NCBI GenBank assembly: GCA_028023455.1
Contig: JAQFVV010006709.1
Span: 372,001-436,000 of the forward strand
From: Epiperipatus broadwayi
Taxonomy: Eukaryota > Onychophora > Udeonychophora > Euonychophora > Peripatidae
Reading direction: 5' to 3'
DNA: 64,000 nt
Below are positions 22,728 through 35,324 of this stretch, piece after piece. How positions within the stretch are numbered: position 1 is the stretch's first letter; every line of letters starts with the position of its first letter. A model generated the notes under the pieces. It saw nothing but the letters and a program-made list of their open reading frames with translations, did not search any database and was not told the origin of the DNA. Position numbers and translations under genes: made by a program.

Positions 22728-25685
22728 ATACTGGTCAAAACATGTTGATCCATCTAACATGGGCTGGAACTCAATAATACATACTTCAAACCCAGTCAAG
22801 CCTGAGATTTAGGTTAGGGACCAACCTGAATTTGAACCCATTCCATAAGCCCCAGATCAAACACCTAATGAATAACAGATAATGATGGCACATGAGAATT
22901 TATTCTAAAATCCAACCCACTAGCAGAGTGGAAAAGACAATGAGACTTAATATTAACTATATTATAACTTAATTACAATAGGCATCAGCATGGTTGTATA
23001 TGTGGAAGAGGAAAAAAAGGGATTCGATTGACTCAAATAAATTTAGATAATAAAAGTTTAATATAATGAATTACTTATATGCATTAATGTGTGCGTGAAT
23101 GAGCGGTCTACTAAATGATAGACAATTACATATTTGGATTCACACTGATGATTCTCATATGCTCTTTTAGCAACTAAATAATATATATACATTAACACAC
23201 ATCTTTGGTGTGTATGATATTCGTTTATTAGAAAGATTGCATAAAATTGCTATTAACGTCTAAAACACGGTGACTAACATTATTTCGGGAGCATTCCGAG
23301 ATTCATTATAAATATAAGAAAAACTATTTTCATGCCGTTGAAGTCGGGAAAATAAATAAAATACATTTGCAAAATTATATTTGATTCTATGACAAAATAT
23401 TTATTGAAAAATCCTTTTAATTAACATTTAAAAGATAGAATGCTTGATTTTTTTCCCCAAGGTATATACTCTTAAATACAGGAACAACAAATTACGACAA
23501 TGGGATTGTATAATAAGATTGAAATAACATTATTAATTAATAAAATTAATAATACTTGGAATTTACATATATATTTGAGCAGAGCACAATTTTAATATTT
23601 TAACATCAAAACTGGGGCATGAAGCAAAAGAAATAATAACTGAAGAAGCGGCGGTACTGACATAATGGCAAGGAAATAACAGGAAAAAGTCGTGCTTCTG
23701 GACGAAAATGAAGTCTAAGACCCCCTTCTTAGGGCAATGCTTATAGAAAAGTGGTTAGGCTTGTTGTGGCACAGGCTTTACTGGAATCACCAACACCAGA
23801 GGACATTTTATATGAAATAAGTCCCGAGAAGCTCAATTATCCACAGGATAAGACATAAGAAGAAATCTATGGGTTGGATCCTGTCGCAATCCTCAGATTA
23901 GAAGCACATATATAAATTCACAAGATGAGTCGAATGTCAGTAATGCAGTATGGATAAATGTCACTAATGACTTGATATGGTATTTACTGCTTTAAAATAA
24001 ATGACACATATTTGAATGCCATAAAATATATATATAAAAAATATATAAGTAAAACTATATTTATTAAATAAAATCTTGTATATGTATATATTATAGTGGC
24101 ATAGCATATTATTTGTATATATATATAGTTTTACTTCTCACTATTATATAAAACAAAAAAAACACTTATTTAAAATTGTTAATTAGAGAAGATATAAATT
24201 AGTATTAAAGTTTATCGGCTTAACGTTTTCGAGGATCCATGCCTCATATTCATAGCTTTCATAAAATGTATAATAAAATATATGCAAATACAAATATTCA
24301 AATAAGCTAGTATTACGTAGCCCATTTCTTCAAGATCTCGAAGCAAGTCTTTTCTATTAATGGCATGAATTTACCTCCTTCCCTTTTCTGCTATTTAAAA
24401 ATAATTCAATCCCACCTTCATGGATTTTATAATAACTGAAATATTTAAATATTTGATATCTTAAGAGTATGAAAAATAAAATAAAAACTAGTAGTTATAT
24501 GGAAACAAATAATAGGTCACCCTTTTAGAATTTAAATAAATAACGTTTTAAAAAATTTCAAAGCGTTAATAAGTTTAAATTATGGATTTACCCTGGCTAG
24601 AATTACTTCATTCTATTTGGAGTTGCACAAATAACAATTTTCTTATGACGCCAGAAGCAGAAATGGGTCTGGGGTTGAGGATATTCTCAAAGCTTGTTAA
24701 GAGCTTATTTTGCAAGCTCTATATATAACAAATATTGATTCATAAAAACATTTTATAATAAAAACCAACATAAAACATTGATTCATAAAAACAATCTGGC
24801 AAGCTATTAATTATTCATACATTATGTTTTAAGGGGACATTAATAATCTTAATTCATGGAGGTTTACTTAAAAAGAGGAAAGAAAATATTTTTTTAGAAA
24901 TAGAGCTCATCAGGTTGCTTGAGATTGGCATATATAAAATCAAGTAATAAATAAATGACCACACCAAAGTTAAAGAAAGTTAGAGCATATGAGAGAAAAT
25001 TAGATTTATCAAAATCATTTGAGAGCAATTTACATATTAGAAAGATACAAAGTTAAATACTACATTAGAAGAAATCTTAATAGTAGGGTTTAAGATTAGC
25101 TAGACTAGCTTTACTTAGGTAGCAGCATTGTTACCTTGCACAATTTGCCTGATGGTTTGAGGATCCATGTGAGTTCTTAGGTAACAGCAAGCTTTTGATC
25201 AGCATTTCAAAGTTCTCAGGTTGGGCTTTTACTTTAGTCTTTGCAGCAGGATGGTATGGCAGTGGAAAAAGACCCATAAGAATCAGAAAGGTGATAGGCT
25301 TTCTATTCAATCATCATTTTTAAATTTCAAACCAGCATGGATTCTGTTAACTGCACAGTTCTCTCAATAGTAGCTAACCTCTTGGTGTTTAAAATCAGCT
25401 CATTTTATACCCCATTCAGGTATTTGTGGAATGTTTTTAATTTCTTATTTCTAGCCCAAAATTTAATCTCTTATCCAATAAAATCTTACATTTCTTTGTT
25501 TATTGTTTTGGGAGATGCAATCGTGAGATAATGTTCCAAAAATATATCATGTATAACAAAAGTAAAATCTATTCATCTTATTCCCCATTTTATTTCTAGT
25601 AAAACTTTAATTAAAAAAATTCTTCCCAAGACTAAAACAATATTATATTTCCACTCCTTTAATTAGTTTTGGACAATTAATGGTT
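22728..25685. other. Non-coding DNA with a possible coding relic
   Basis: Mostly AT-rich with no gene. At 23640-23930 a plus-strand stretch with more balanced composition reads V-V-R-L-V-V-A-Q-A-L-L-E-S-P-T-P-E-D-I-L-Y-E-I-S-P-E-K-L-N, then a stop, then E-E-I-Y-G-L-D-P-V-A-I. It could be a gene or element fragment, but the family is not recognised. A hammerhead-like string lies on the minus strand at about 24205-24255. AT dinucleotide runs occur near 24028-24050 and 24117-24127. Confidence 0.35.
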
Positions 25686-25689
25686 GCAT

Positions 25690-26035
25690 CTTGGATTTGA
25701 CTCATTTTATATTCACTACACCAGTCCTTATATCCATCCCCCAACAAATTCTTCTATGATTTCTTCTACTTTTATTTTATGATCTTTTAACTTATTCTTA
25801 TCATTCATTCTCCATCCATATCTTTCACTATCCTTTCTACTTTTATTACTATTTTCCATCACATTACTAATCATTTCTATTATAAAGAAATTATGATCAC
25901 TATTATATATTCTCTCTTCATTATCAAACCTTTAATTGTCCATGCTTTATTCATTCCCTATTTTTCTATTAATACATAATGTATTGTGTAAAATATTATT
26001 TTGAGACCATGTGTATTGTCCCTTATGTAACAGCA
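25690..26035 (-). mobile_element. CR1-like LINE fragment (endonuclease C-terminal part)
   Basis: Similar to 37850-38170 in the same orientation. On the minus strand it covers the end of the AP-type endonuclease around the S-D-H motif (near 25890-25900) and the following K-Y-K-D-W-C-like linker. Several stops are present. It is a short internal scrap with neither element end. Confidence 0.65.
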
Positions 26036-26151
26036 TTAAGTAGGTAAATCATACACTATATTAACACAGTGCAGATAATGAATCCACATATAAAAGAAAT
26101 TATTTGTTTATACTTCTTAAAATATAAATTTATTTAAATGCACATTGATTA

Positions 26152-26312
26152 CATAAGTAATATTTACTAAGGCTAATATAAACCTCAAGAGTGTGTGTGT
26201 GAAAATGTGAAGGTAGGGACCTCTACAGGTCTTAACCACAAGCTTACACTTTGGAAGAAAAGAGCTCCCTACCTTCACATTTTCACACGCACCTTAGTAA
26301 ATATTACTTCTT
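26152..26312. repeat. Inverted repeat (about 60-bp arms)
   Basis: AAGTAATATTTACTAAGG...TGTGAAAATGTGAAGGTAGGGA on the left is matched by TCCCTACCTTCACATTTTCACACGCACCTTAGTAAATATTACTT-type sequence on the right. There is a central ~50-bp unmatched loop with GAAAAGAGCTC. It has MITE-like dimensions, but no target duplication was identified. Confidence 0.6.
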
Positions 26313-28849
26313 AATATTACTTCTTAAAATATTAAAACTTAATGCACTCTTTTTTTCCGATATTTTTTTAAAATTCTACCAAATATATTTTATTTCTTTT
26401 CATTGTTTTAAAAAGTCATAAGCAGACAGTTAACTTTGGGATATAATTTTTTCTTTACAATTAAATTAATATTTTCATTTTTCTATAATCACTAGCTGTA
26501 TGTTTTAAAACTATTCCAAATAAAATTTTAACATTTTCAAGAAATAAAAAAATATTGATTTAAACTGCCACGATTTAATGGATATATACAATTATTTGAG
26601 AGTATGAGATTCTCATGAGATGAAGAAGGTACTGAGGAATAAGTTTGTTAATTTTTGGCTAATATATAATTGAAATATAGAGACAATGACTGTTGAAGTA
26701 GTTTATGTTGAATTAGTGGATCTGGAAGTGTAGACAACACAGTTATAATGCATATCCTATCCAGATTATGAAAATAGAATAATAAAAAATATTGCTGTCA
26801 TTTCAATGGGGAACAACACTCTTTCTTTAGATATTAGTTATTAATCATAAAACCATTAACAACAAAAGATACATTTTTTTTTAATAATGAAGAACCTAAT
26901 CTACCATCTATTTATCGCATATTAAATTAATAAAAATATAATGCCACTTTTAATGAAACATATATTGTAATAAAATTAATTAATATAGCCAAAGAGAATA
27001 TAGAGACTTAAAAAAGAAGTTTTTATCCAGGAAATAGTCTTTATTATGATAAAGTAATACCTAATTGTGGAACAGCAAGCAGATGTGTTAACTATTATGC
27101 CAGTTAGCACTATGCTTTCAAGCTCTTCAAAAACAAGAGTGTTGTTACAAACTAATCTGAAAGGTAGATAATTGAAATTGGATCTTTTTGGTTATTTAAG
27201 ATTGACTACATTTTCTACAACCACTTTATATAAGCTTAATAAAAATAATCTTAATTAATATTTTTATAAATACATCAAAATTATAATGGAAATTTTCTAT
27301 TTGTTAAGCTCAAATCTATGACAGCTATCAATTAAAATGAATAAGCCAATATGAACCATGTAATTTAATATTTAATGACAGATTACTACATGAAAAATTC
27401 TCATTATAATTCCAATATTTACATCACAAATCCATTAAATGTTTATTTTAAATAGCTATATATATTGTACTCTACCAACAGTATGATAACTTCTAGAAAT
27501 TTTACAAGTCCATAAATTAGGCTTTTTATTTTTTTGTAGGTACAATTTTATACTCTAATTATTTCCAAATTATTATTAATTTATATTAGCAATTATGAGA
27601 CCCAAATACCCTATTAGATAAGATCACAAACCTTTTAACATTAAACACATACCATAAGAATACCAAGATCCTTATTAAGCATCTAGATATTTCCATGACT
27701 AGCAATAATCCTATGACTAACAATAATCTTTACGTAAATATAATAAAATATCTATAATAATCAACTTTAATGGGAATTAATTAATAAGTTTATACTATCA
27801 CTTTACTATATATTTTCAACCATTATTCTTGTAAAGCTATAATTAATAATAACATTAATAATATTATAATAAAGAGATCTCAGCATTAACATTGAATCTT
27901 AATTAGATATTTATTCAACCTATAAATTATACATAGGGATTTTACTTAATTCTATAGATAAAACTGTTAATTATCATAATTATAAATAAAATTATCTTAC
28001 TATTTTATGTTTTATGATCTATAATACTTTGATAATAAATAACTCTTTTTATTTCAATTATAATAATAATATATAATCTTAATAATTAATAATCTGATTT
28101 TCCTACAACTAAACATACTTTGTTACATTTATAATATATACTTCATTGATGACTTATGTGCTCATGGTAGTTGGTAATAGATTAATATATCTTTTAAAAT
28201 ATGTTATTCTTAAATAATTACTATACATTGTCTTATTATTGAATTTATTCAAAATTTAAATTTTACATCTTAATTAATGTGTAGAGTACAATTAGTACTC
28301 TGTGAGGATATTGTAGTGATGATAATTCAAACCAAAGAAACACAACTCTAAATACTTAATTCAACTTATAAACATTAAATTTATTAATATATTATTTACA
28401 AATTTTTTTTATAATTATCTTTAAACTAATAAACAATTTAACAAATAATAATATAAAGAAAATTATATAATAATATAACACAACAAAATTATTTAAATAT
28501 TCAACCCCTTTTATATTTCATTAATGATAATTGTCAAGAACTAGAAATTAACTATCTTTTTTTTAATAATATAAGGCTTTATTGTTATAGCTTAACTTTA
28601 TTTCCTTATCCAATAAAAAGGTTATACTGATTGTGTCATAACATAGTATTAATGATCAATAACCTTTTATGTCTACTATTTACAATCATTGTTATTTAGA
28701 ACTTCTGTTGTTGTTTTTTAAATGTTATTTAGAACTTCTGTTTAATACATATAATTGATAAAATCTTAACAACACCAAATTTATAAGAAGACTAGAAAGT
28801 ATGTATCTTCTTTAAAACAAAAATAATCTTACTTTAATATTCAGAGATA
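26313..28849. other. Extremely AT-rich non-coding DNA
   Basis: Long stretches are nearly pure A and T with scattered single G or C. No gene or recognised repeat. AT content rises further toward 27.9-28.8 kb. Confidence 0.45.
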
Positions 28850-29385
28850 TTAATACAGAGAGCATACCAATAGCTCAAACAAGCTCTTCATTAATAAGTG
28901 CAGTAAGAAAAAATATTTAAAATCTCTATCCAGAATGTTCCTATTCCTAGACCAATTGTTTTCGAGTTTATGGTTCACCTCAGTGAGAAGCTAGAATATT
29001 CAGATACTAGATCTAAAATATCAACTCAAAACCCATCACTTATTTCATACATAATATTTAAGTAGAAACTCTGAAGTTTTCAAACATGAAAATGTCTTTT
29101 ACTCTTTTTAAGTTAGATAACTGAAGTAAAAGACATTTTCATGTCTGAAAACTTCAGAGTTTCTACTTAAATATTACATATGAAATAAATGCTGGTTTTG
29201 AGTTGATATTTTAGATCTAGTGTATGAATATTCTATCTCTTCACTGAGGTAAGTCATAAGCTCGAAACCAATTGGTCTGGAGATAGGAATGTTCTGGATA
29301 GAGATTTTAAATATTTTCTCTTACCGTACTTATCAATTAAGAGCTTGTTTGAGCTATTGATACAATCTCTGTATTACATTTTTGT
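28850..29385. repeat. Large fold-back repeat with a family A hammerhead-like core in both arms
   Basis: Left arm about 28850-29102 and right arm about 29126-29385 are near-complete reverse complements; AAAATGTCTTTTAC and GTAAAAGACATTTT mark the inner ends. The right arm on plus (29233-29289) reads UCUUCA, CUGAGGU, a helix with loop CAUAA, CUCGAAACC-AAUU-GGUC, UGGAGA. Helix I (UCUUCA/UGGAGA, then CUA/UAG) and helix III (ACC/GGU with loop AAUU) are well paired. The left arm carries the same on minus (28941-28995). CUGAGGU departs from the CUGANGA core at its last base in both arms, so cleavage would be poor. Confidence 0.65.
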
Positions 29386-31635
29386 AAATACAAGCTTATA
29401 AAAGTAATGTCACATTATATATGACTTGCTTTTTTTTGATTAGAGATATTAATATATATTTTTTCTATTATATTTTATGACATTTATTATTTTTGATTTA
29501 TCTCATCCTATGCCAATAAAATTTTAATTAACAATAATTGAACTATTGATTTTTAACATTCCAGTCAATCTTTATAATAGCCTTATAATTCAACTCTGTG
29601 AATAAATGGAAATAAAAAAAACATTATATTATATACTTTAAAATTATGAAAACCAATCATATTTTTAAATATCTTAATTTTAAATTTCATTATACCATCA
29701 TGAATATTAATTAAATATACTTTGGCATATCATAAAGTAAGAAATTCCTATATTTAGTATGTCTAGTAACAAATTAGATATTAACTACTATATTTCTAAT
29801 TTAATTATTCAATTTTCCTTACTTTTATCTTCAACCTATACCTGTTTCTTAGAACTTTTACCAATAATAAAGTATACAGAATTAGAAGTCAGGATTGAAT
29901 ATAAATACTCTATAATTATATCGAATTAAATATGACATCAAAATTTAAATATCACAATATATATTTTAATATTATATTTTTACACACGTTTTATCCACTT
30001 TAAATTAATATATGTTGTTACCTTTATATTTACTTAGATTATTATTTATTCCCCATTATTATAATCATATAATAACACTTGATAAAATACAAATTCAAAC
30101 AATTAATTTAATTATCCATATAAATAATTAATTTTTATAATTTACTTATCCCCATATAATGATAATAATTATTTAAATTATAAAACTTAAAAACACCATG
30201 ACAAAATTGTCCCGGTTTGGCGGGTTCGCTTCCCGGCTCATACTATGACAAGTGAGAACGAAAAAAAAGTTTAAATTTAAAAAAAAAAAAAACATAATAC
30301 GATTTTACCAAGTTTCATCCTTGGTGAGTTTTAATTTCTATGGTAACGAAATCGTTTCAAACCCTTTACAATAACTTGCAGCTGGCACCCCCCTTCTCTG
30401 CTCTATTGTTTTCCTAGTAATATAATGAAATACTAAATTCCAATATAAACAATTATATTCACAATTTGACATTTTCTTTTTACTTGACAACAAAACTTAT
30501 TTCCAACTTGATCAAATATATATTTTTATTTTAGATTCATTTCTTTTGATTGTAATATTAAATTCTCACAAATCCAACATTATATTTTTTTATCCACATT
30601 ATCCTATGGGTATTCCTTGTAAATATTATCCTTTGATTCTAATATTTTCTACAACAATCTTTCTTAGTGCAGATTGATTTTATCCTCAACATACATGATA
30701 TACATTTTAAACAATACTATATCTATTTCATAAGTTTATTCAACCATTTCTATCAAGATTCATATCTATTATTTATTATTTATCATCATTGTTTATTTAA
30801 TGTTCTCACTCTCAAAGTATTTTTCAATTTCACTTCTTCAATAAATAATTCACTTATCTTCATGGTAAACAGTTACAGTCTTATGATAAAAGATTCCGAC
30901 AATTTTCTCTTTGGGTTCACACAATATCAGCACATCCTTCTAATGTAAAATTTATCTCTAAAGTTCATTATACATAACTGTTTTACTAAAATAATAAATC
31001 ATCTTCTAACATATTTTATATGAGTTAAATTATTAGCCAGATACTCTTCTGCTTGATCTCTTCCAATATAAAGTCTAGCTTTTCTTAGGAAAATATTTCC
31101 ATTAGCATTATTTAATGATTTACTTTTCATCATCTTAAAGTCTTTGTAATCCATGTTGTCATGAATATTTTTCTTTTGATTCATCCACGCATTCCATTCC
31201 AGTCATTTATAATTTTCATTATAGATATGATGTAGAATTCTAGTTCACTTAGTAATTAACTTATGCATTAATATAATACTACTTTTTTCATCAAACTCCT
31301 TTGTTATCTTATAACTGTTTGTATGAATTCACAACTTTTTCCTTCTATTGTTTTTTTAATATTTTTAGCGATATAACGATTCCAAGATATTTCTCATGTT
31401 ACCAAATACTGATTTATCACCAGTAGAGATTTAACTTTTTTACTCCATAGTTTTTTTTATTTTTCAAAACTTTATAAAACTGTTTTAGGTTATTAAATAG
31501 ATAGTAATTAGTTTATTTTTAAACTAAAAATAATAATATTTAAAAAATTTTAAGCTAAATTTTATAGAAAACTAATCTACTAGCTTCCTATCTAATACAT
31601 TATACAGGCTTAAACCTGCATTTATATATGTAATA
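29386..31635. other. AT-rich DNA with a small GC-richer island
   Basis: No supported gene. At 30205-30240 a GC-rich hairpin-like string (CGGGTTCGCTTCCCG) resembles a tRNA T-arm, but nothing else of a tRNA is present. A minus-strand stretch at 30999-31190 (MNQKKNIHDNMDYKDFKMMK) looks weakly protein-like and could be an unrecognised element scrap. Confidence 0.35.
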
Positions 31636-31639
31636 TATG

Positions 31640-31840
31640 CAGGATGACTTTCACACAACCCACTACTCTCAGTGCCATCTCATATTGCTGACACACCTGA
31701 TCACACACATGTTGAAAAGATAAATAATCACCAATATACGTATTTCATGCTGAACCAGCAATCATCAGTTGGTCTAGATTACTATCCTCACACTTAGATA
31801 CAATCAGTGCTCAGCCTTATATTAAGATAGCCAATCTGTA
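31640..31840 (-). repeat. Repeat family B copy with hammerhead-like core
   Basis: On the minus strand it is close to 46540-46740. The core is CUGAUGA (31768-31762), helix UGCUG-GUU-CAGCA, then GAAA (31746-31743), followed by AUA...UAU as a short helix III and U. The CUGAUGA and GAAA elements are both intact. Flanks such as GCTATCTTAATATAA and GAGCACTGATT are shared with the 46.6-kb copy. Confidence 0.6.
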
Positions 31841-32558
31841 AAATTTTCAATCAATCCCCCCAAAATATGGTCTGCTTATCTTTTTTATACATTTCAAATT
31901 GTGATATCTCATTGGTTAATTCTTCCAATCATTTATAATAAATATTTGATTAGTTACAAACAGATTGAATAACCTTTTAAAGCCAATATTATTCTTAAAA
32001 ATATTTACTAATAGAAAAAATATTTTTTTTTAATAAACTTAATAAAAAATATTACAATTAATTTTCAACTAATTGAAATAATCTTAATTTTATCAGGTAC
32101 ATACTAAATCCGAAATTGAGTCCATAAACTTTTTTATCACAAAAATAATAAAATAAATATTATCTTAATCATTTAAAAAAAAAATAATTAAAATTTTACT
32201 GCAAATAGTCATCACTTTCTAATATCATATGCGCACAGACATGATTACTTATCTCTATAGCACATATTTTTATTTATAAGATTATATTTAAACTTCACTA
32301 CAATTTTAAATATTATTAAAAAAAATTAACTATTAACAAATACTATTAAGTTATATTTCATTAATTTATCTCTTAGATGCTTTTAAAATAAATACTTTAA
32401 TTAAGATTTAAAGAATTTATGTTAATTTGATTTAACTGACCTTAGGTTCAAACCCCCAAAACAATCAAATATGTTGATATTATAAAATTTAACATTATTT
32501 TCCTAAAATTTACTTCTATTTTAATTTATGATGGGGTGTACCAATGCAAAAGGGTACA

Positions 32559-32561
<3 letters not shown>

Positions 32562-32597
<36 letters not shown>

Positions 32598-32625
32598 TGT
32601 ATATATATATATATATATATATATT
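32562..32625. repeat. (TA)n microsatellite
   Basis: Two runs of alternating TA separated by AAAAATATG. The surrounding sequence is non-coding. Confidence 0.9.
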
Positions 32626-33189
32626 AAAAGCTGCCAATGGTACATGATAGTTATTCAACAACGCCACTGCTAATATAATTCTCTATCCATTTGCATCTTG
32701 TTTATATCATAATTAATCAATAAAAAATATTAATTTAACATATATAGCTTTTCTAAGTTTTCATACTTATAAAATATATTTATAGATTTAAATCCATGTG
32801 ACATCTTTGGTTAATAATAAAAGATCTTTTATTTCTAAGCAAACCCAGGACAAAATATCTATTGTGAAATGTTAGAGCAAATTGTTGAGCTTAAAGCCTT
32901 TATAATAATCGATAGTTACCTAGCAACCATCATTATTAACACACTTCTCTAGTTAATTGCATGAAAATAAACTTCACTTATTTATTTGTTTACATCATAA
33001 TTAAGTCATTAAAATGTTTAATTATTAATATATATATATAATTAAATAGAGCAATCAATTCTTTCTCAACCTATGAATAAATGAATCTTTATGTTTATCA
33101 AGGATTAAGAAAAGAATAGACTACCTATTTTTTGAGTTTTGATGTTTATAAGCTTATCTTTGCTAAAATTCAAAAAATTTCAGAACTAA

Positions 33190-33560
33190 ATTAATATTTC
33201 AATGTCATTATAATAATTGTTAAATAATCAATTAGAGAAAAATGTACACCAACATTTCATCAAAGCTATCTACAAATTGTTACAGGTTTCAAATTTCATT
33301 GAAACATAAAAAAAAAACCACGGCAAAATATAAAATTTCAAACTTCTTTAAAAGTTAAAAAAAATTACTGAGAAATATTTATTTTATAGTGTTCATTTTT
33401 GAAAAATAAATAGATATATTACCTGTAATTGGCAAATATTAAAATCAAAACAATTTTAGACATTTCATAAAAAATTTCAAATTTCTTTGTAAGTTAAAAA
33501 AAACTATCTGAGAAATATATATTTTATCTCTTAGACTATGAATAAATGCCATATTGTGTA
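33190..33560. repeat. Degenerate tandem repeat, left block
   Basis: Units of roughly 190-210 bp with recurring phrases: GTAATTGGCAAATATTAAAA, TTTTAGACATTTCAT, GTTAAAAAAAA, then GAGAAATATTTATTTTATAG. At least one and a half units are readable. The same phrases recur at 34195-34960, so this was one array now split by the family A insertion at 33864-34195 and adjoining DNA. Confidence 0.55.
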
Positions 33561-33863
33561 TTTAGCTTTTTTTAATTACATGTATATTAATCTATGCTAA
33601 TTACATAGTTACAATTATTAACGTCCGCTTGATTATTTTAAATGTAGGGTACTTTTTAAAAATCCTCTAGGATACTTTTTGACTCTAGGGTAATCAACTA
33701 AACTATTGTTGACATAAATGAAAAATAAAATACTTTAGACATTTTATCGAAAGGGTATACAAATATAAATAAAAAATTCATCCAAAGTTTAATGGCAGAG
33801 TACATAACTAAAATATGTAGTCATAATATGAAAAATAATTATATGAAATCTATTTATTTTATC

Positions 33864-34195
33864 ACATGATCACCATTTGAGTTCAGACCTATATGACTAT
33901 ATAAGCTTATGAGCTTGGATTGAAAATATTATTGTGTTTTCAATTTTATTCTCATAGTTTTATAGTTAAGTAGAGATAAAAGATGGCTGCTGGAGGGTTG
34001 TATTAGATCTAAAATCTAGGTGCAGTGCTCTCAGATTCAAAGCTCCTCATTAATGAAAGCCACAAGCCAGAAACTAGTCTGGAGATATTGGATGAGTAGG
34101 TACTAGATAGGGATTTTGTGCACAAGCTTTCTGGCATCCATTGGTTACTCTGTTTAGCACAGGTGGCACTACTGTATGGAGACTTTTGCCTGTTT
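33864..34195 (+). repeat. Repeat family A element with hammerhead-like core
   Basis: About 330 bp and very similar to 39345-39672. The core at 34043-34086 reads UCCUCA, UUAAUGA, AAGC-CACAA-GCCA, GAAA, CUAGUC, UGGAGA. Here C3 and G5 of the CUGAUGA core are mutated, while GAAA and the GUC site remain. Helix I pairs CUCCUCA with UGGAGA except for one mismatch. The 3' end GGAGACTTTTGCCTGTTTAA is the element terminus seen in inverted form elsewhere. Confidence 0.65.
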
Positions 34196-34960
34196 AATAT
34201 TTATTTTATGTTGTTCATTTTGAACAGTAAATAGGTAACTGTAATTAGTAAATATTAAAAACAAAACAATTTTAGATGTGATCTATAAACTTTACAGATT
34301 TCATATTTTATCAAAATCAAAAAATAAAATAAAATCTGGCAGCAGAATATGAAATTCCAAATTTTTTCGAAAGTTAAAAAAAATGTAAAAAATATTTATT
34401 TTATAGCATTCATTTTTGAACAGTAAATCAATATAACATTACTGTAATTAGCAAATATTAAAATCAAACCAATTTTAGACATTTCATAGAAGGTACCTAT
34501 AAACTATTGCAGATTTCAAATATCTTTAAAACTTAAAAAAAAAAATTATGGTGACATGAATACAAAATTTGAAATTTCTTCAAAAATTAAAAAAAAAAAC
34601 ACATTATGTGAGAAATATTTATCCTTTCTTGATAATGAGTAAAAAATATGGATTACTACAATTAGAAAATACTAAAACTGAAATTAATTTTACAATTATC
34701 AAAACACATGACATTATTTTAGAATGAATAAAAATGGTATAGCAGAATACGTGTACATGATTAAAAAATTAAAATAAATTTCATAAAATATGTATAATAT
34801 AAAAATAAATGCATGGCATAATACATGTCAAATAATAGAATCATGATGTAATATGAAAACTAATTATATGAAAATGTTTTTTTTATGATATTGATTCTTA
34901 AACAACAAATAGATGAAATAATTACCTGAAAGTGGGAAAGATAGTGTCATGCTTCCCCTC
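34196..34960. repeat. Degenerate tandem repeat, right block
   Basis: About three and a half units continuing the array at 33190-33560. Unit starts are near 34230, 34440, 34660 and 34923, each with a GTAATTAG(C/T)AAATATTAAAA-type phrase. Confidence 0.55.
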
Positions 34961-35324
34961 ACGGCTTAGGATAAAAGAAAATGACACAGTTTTCACTTTG
35001 TGAAGTGGAAGTGAGAAAAAATAAAAAATTTTGGCCCAATTTTAGGAAATAATATGCAACAATTATTAAAATGTGTTTTATCAAAAAATTAACAAAAGAT
35101 TGATTTTCTATTAGAATTATTTAATAAGATCTCTCTCTCCCCTTCTATCTATATTTCTCCATCTATCTATCCATCAATCTATAGATTATTTAATCTATAG
35201 GTTTAACTCCCTATCTGTGTATAGTCCAAAGCTGTAATGATTATGAAAATACTTATAGAATCAAAGGCTTTATTTCACATTAATATTTTTAAGAATAAAT
35301 TCTCTTTTTTAAAAAAAGAATAAA

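Noticed and set aside
24893-24935. CUGAUGAGCUC on the minus strand near 24910
   Set aside because: No helix and GAAA follow at the right spacing; GAGCUC is merely self-complementary.
30205-30245. tRNA-like T-arm CGGGTTCGCTTCCCG
   Set aside because: Only a T-arm-like hairpin is present. There is no acceptor stem, D-arm or anticodon arm, and the loop lacks the usual A after TTCG.
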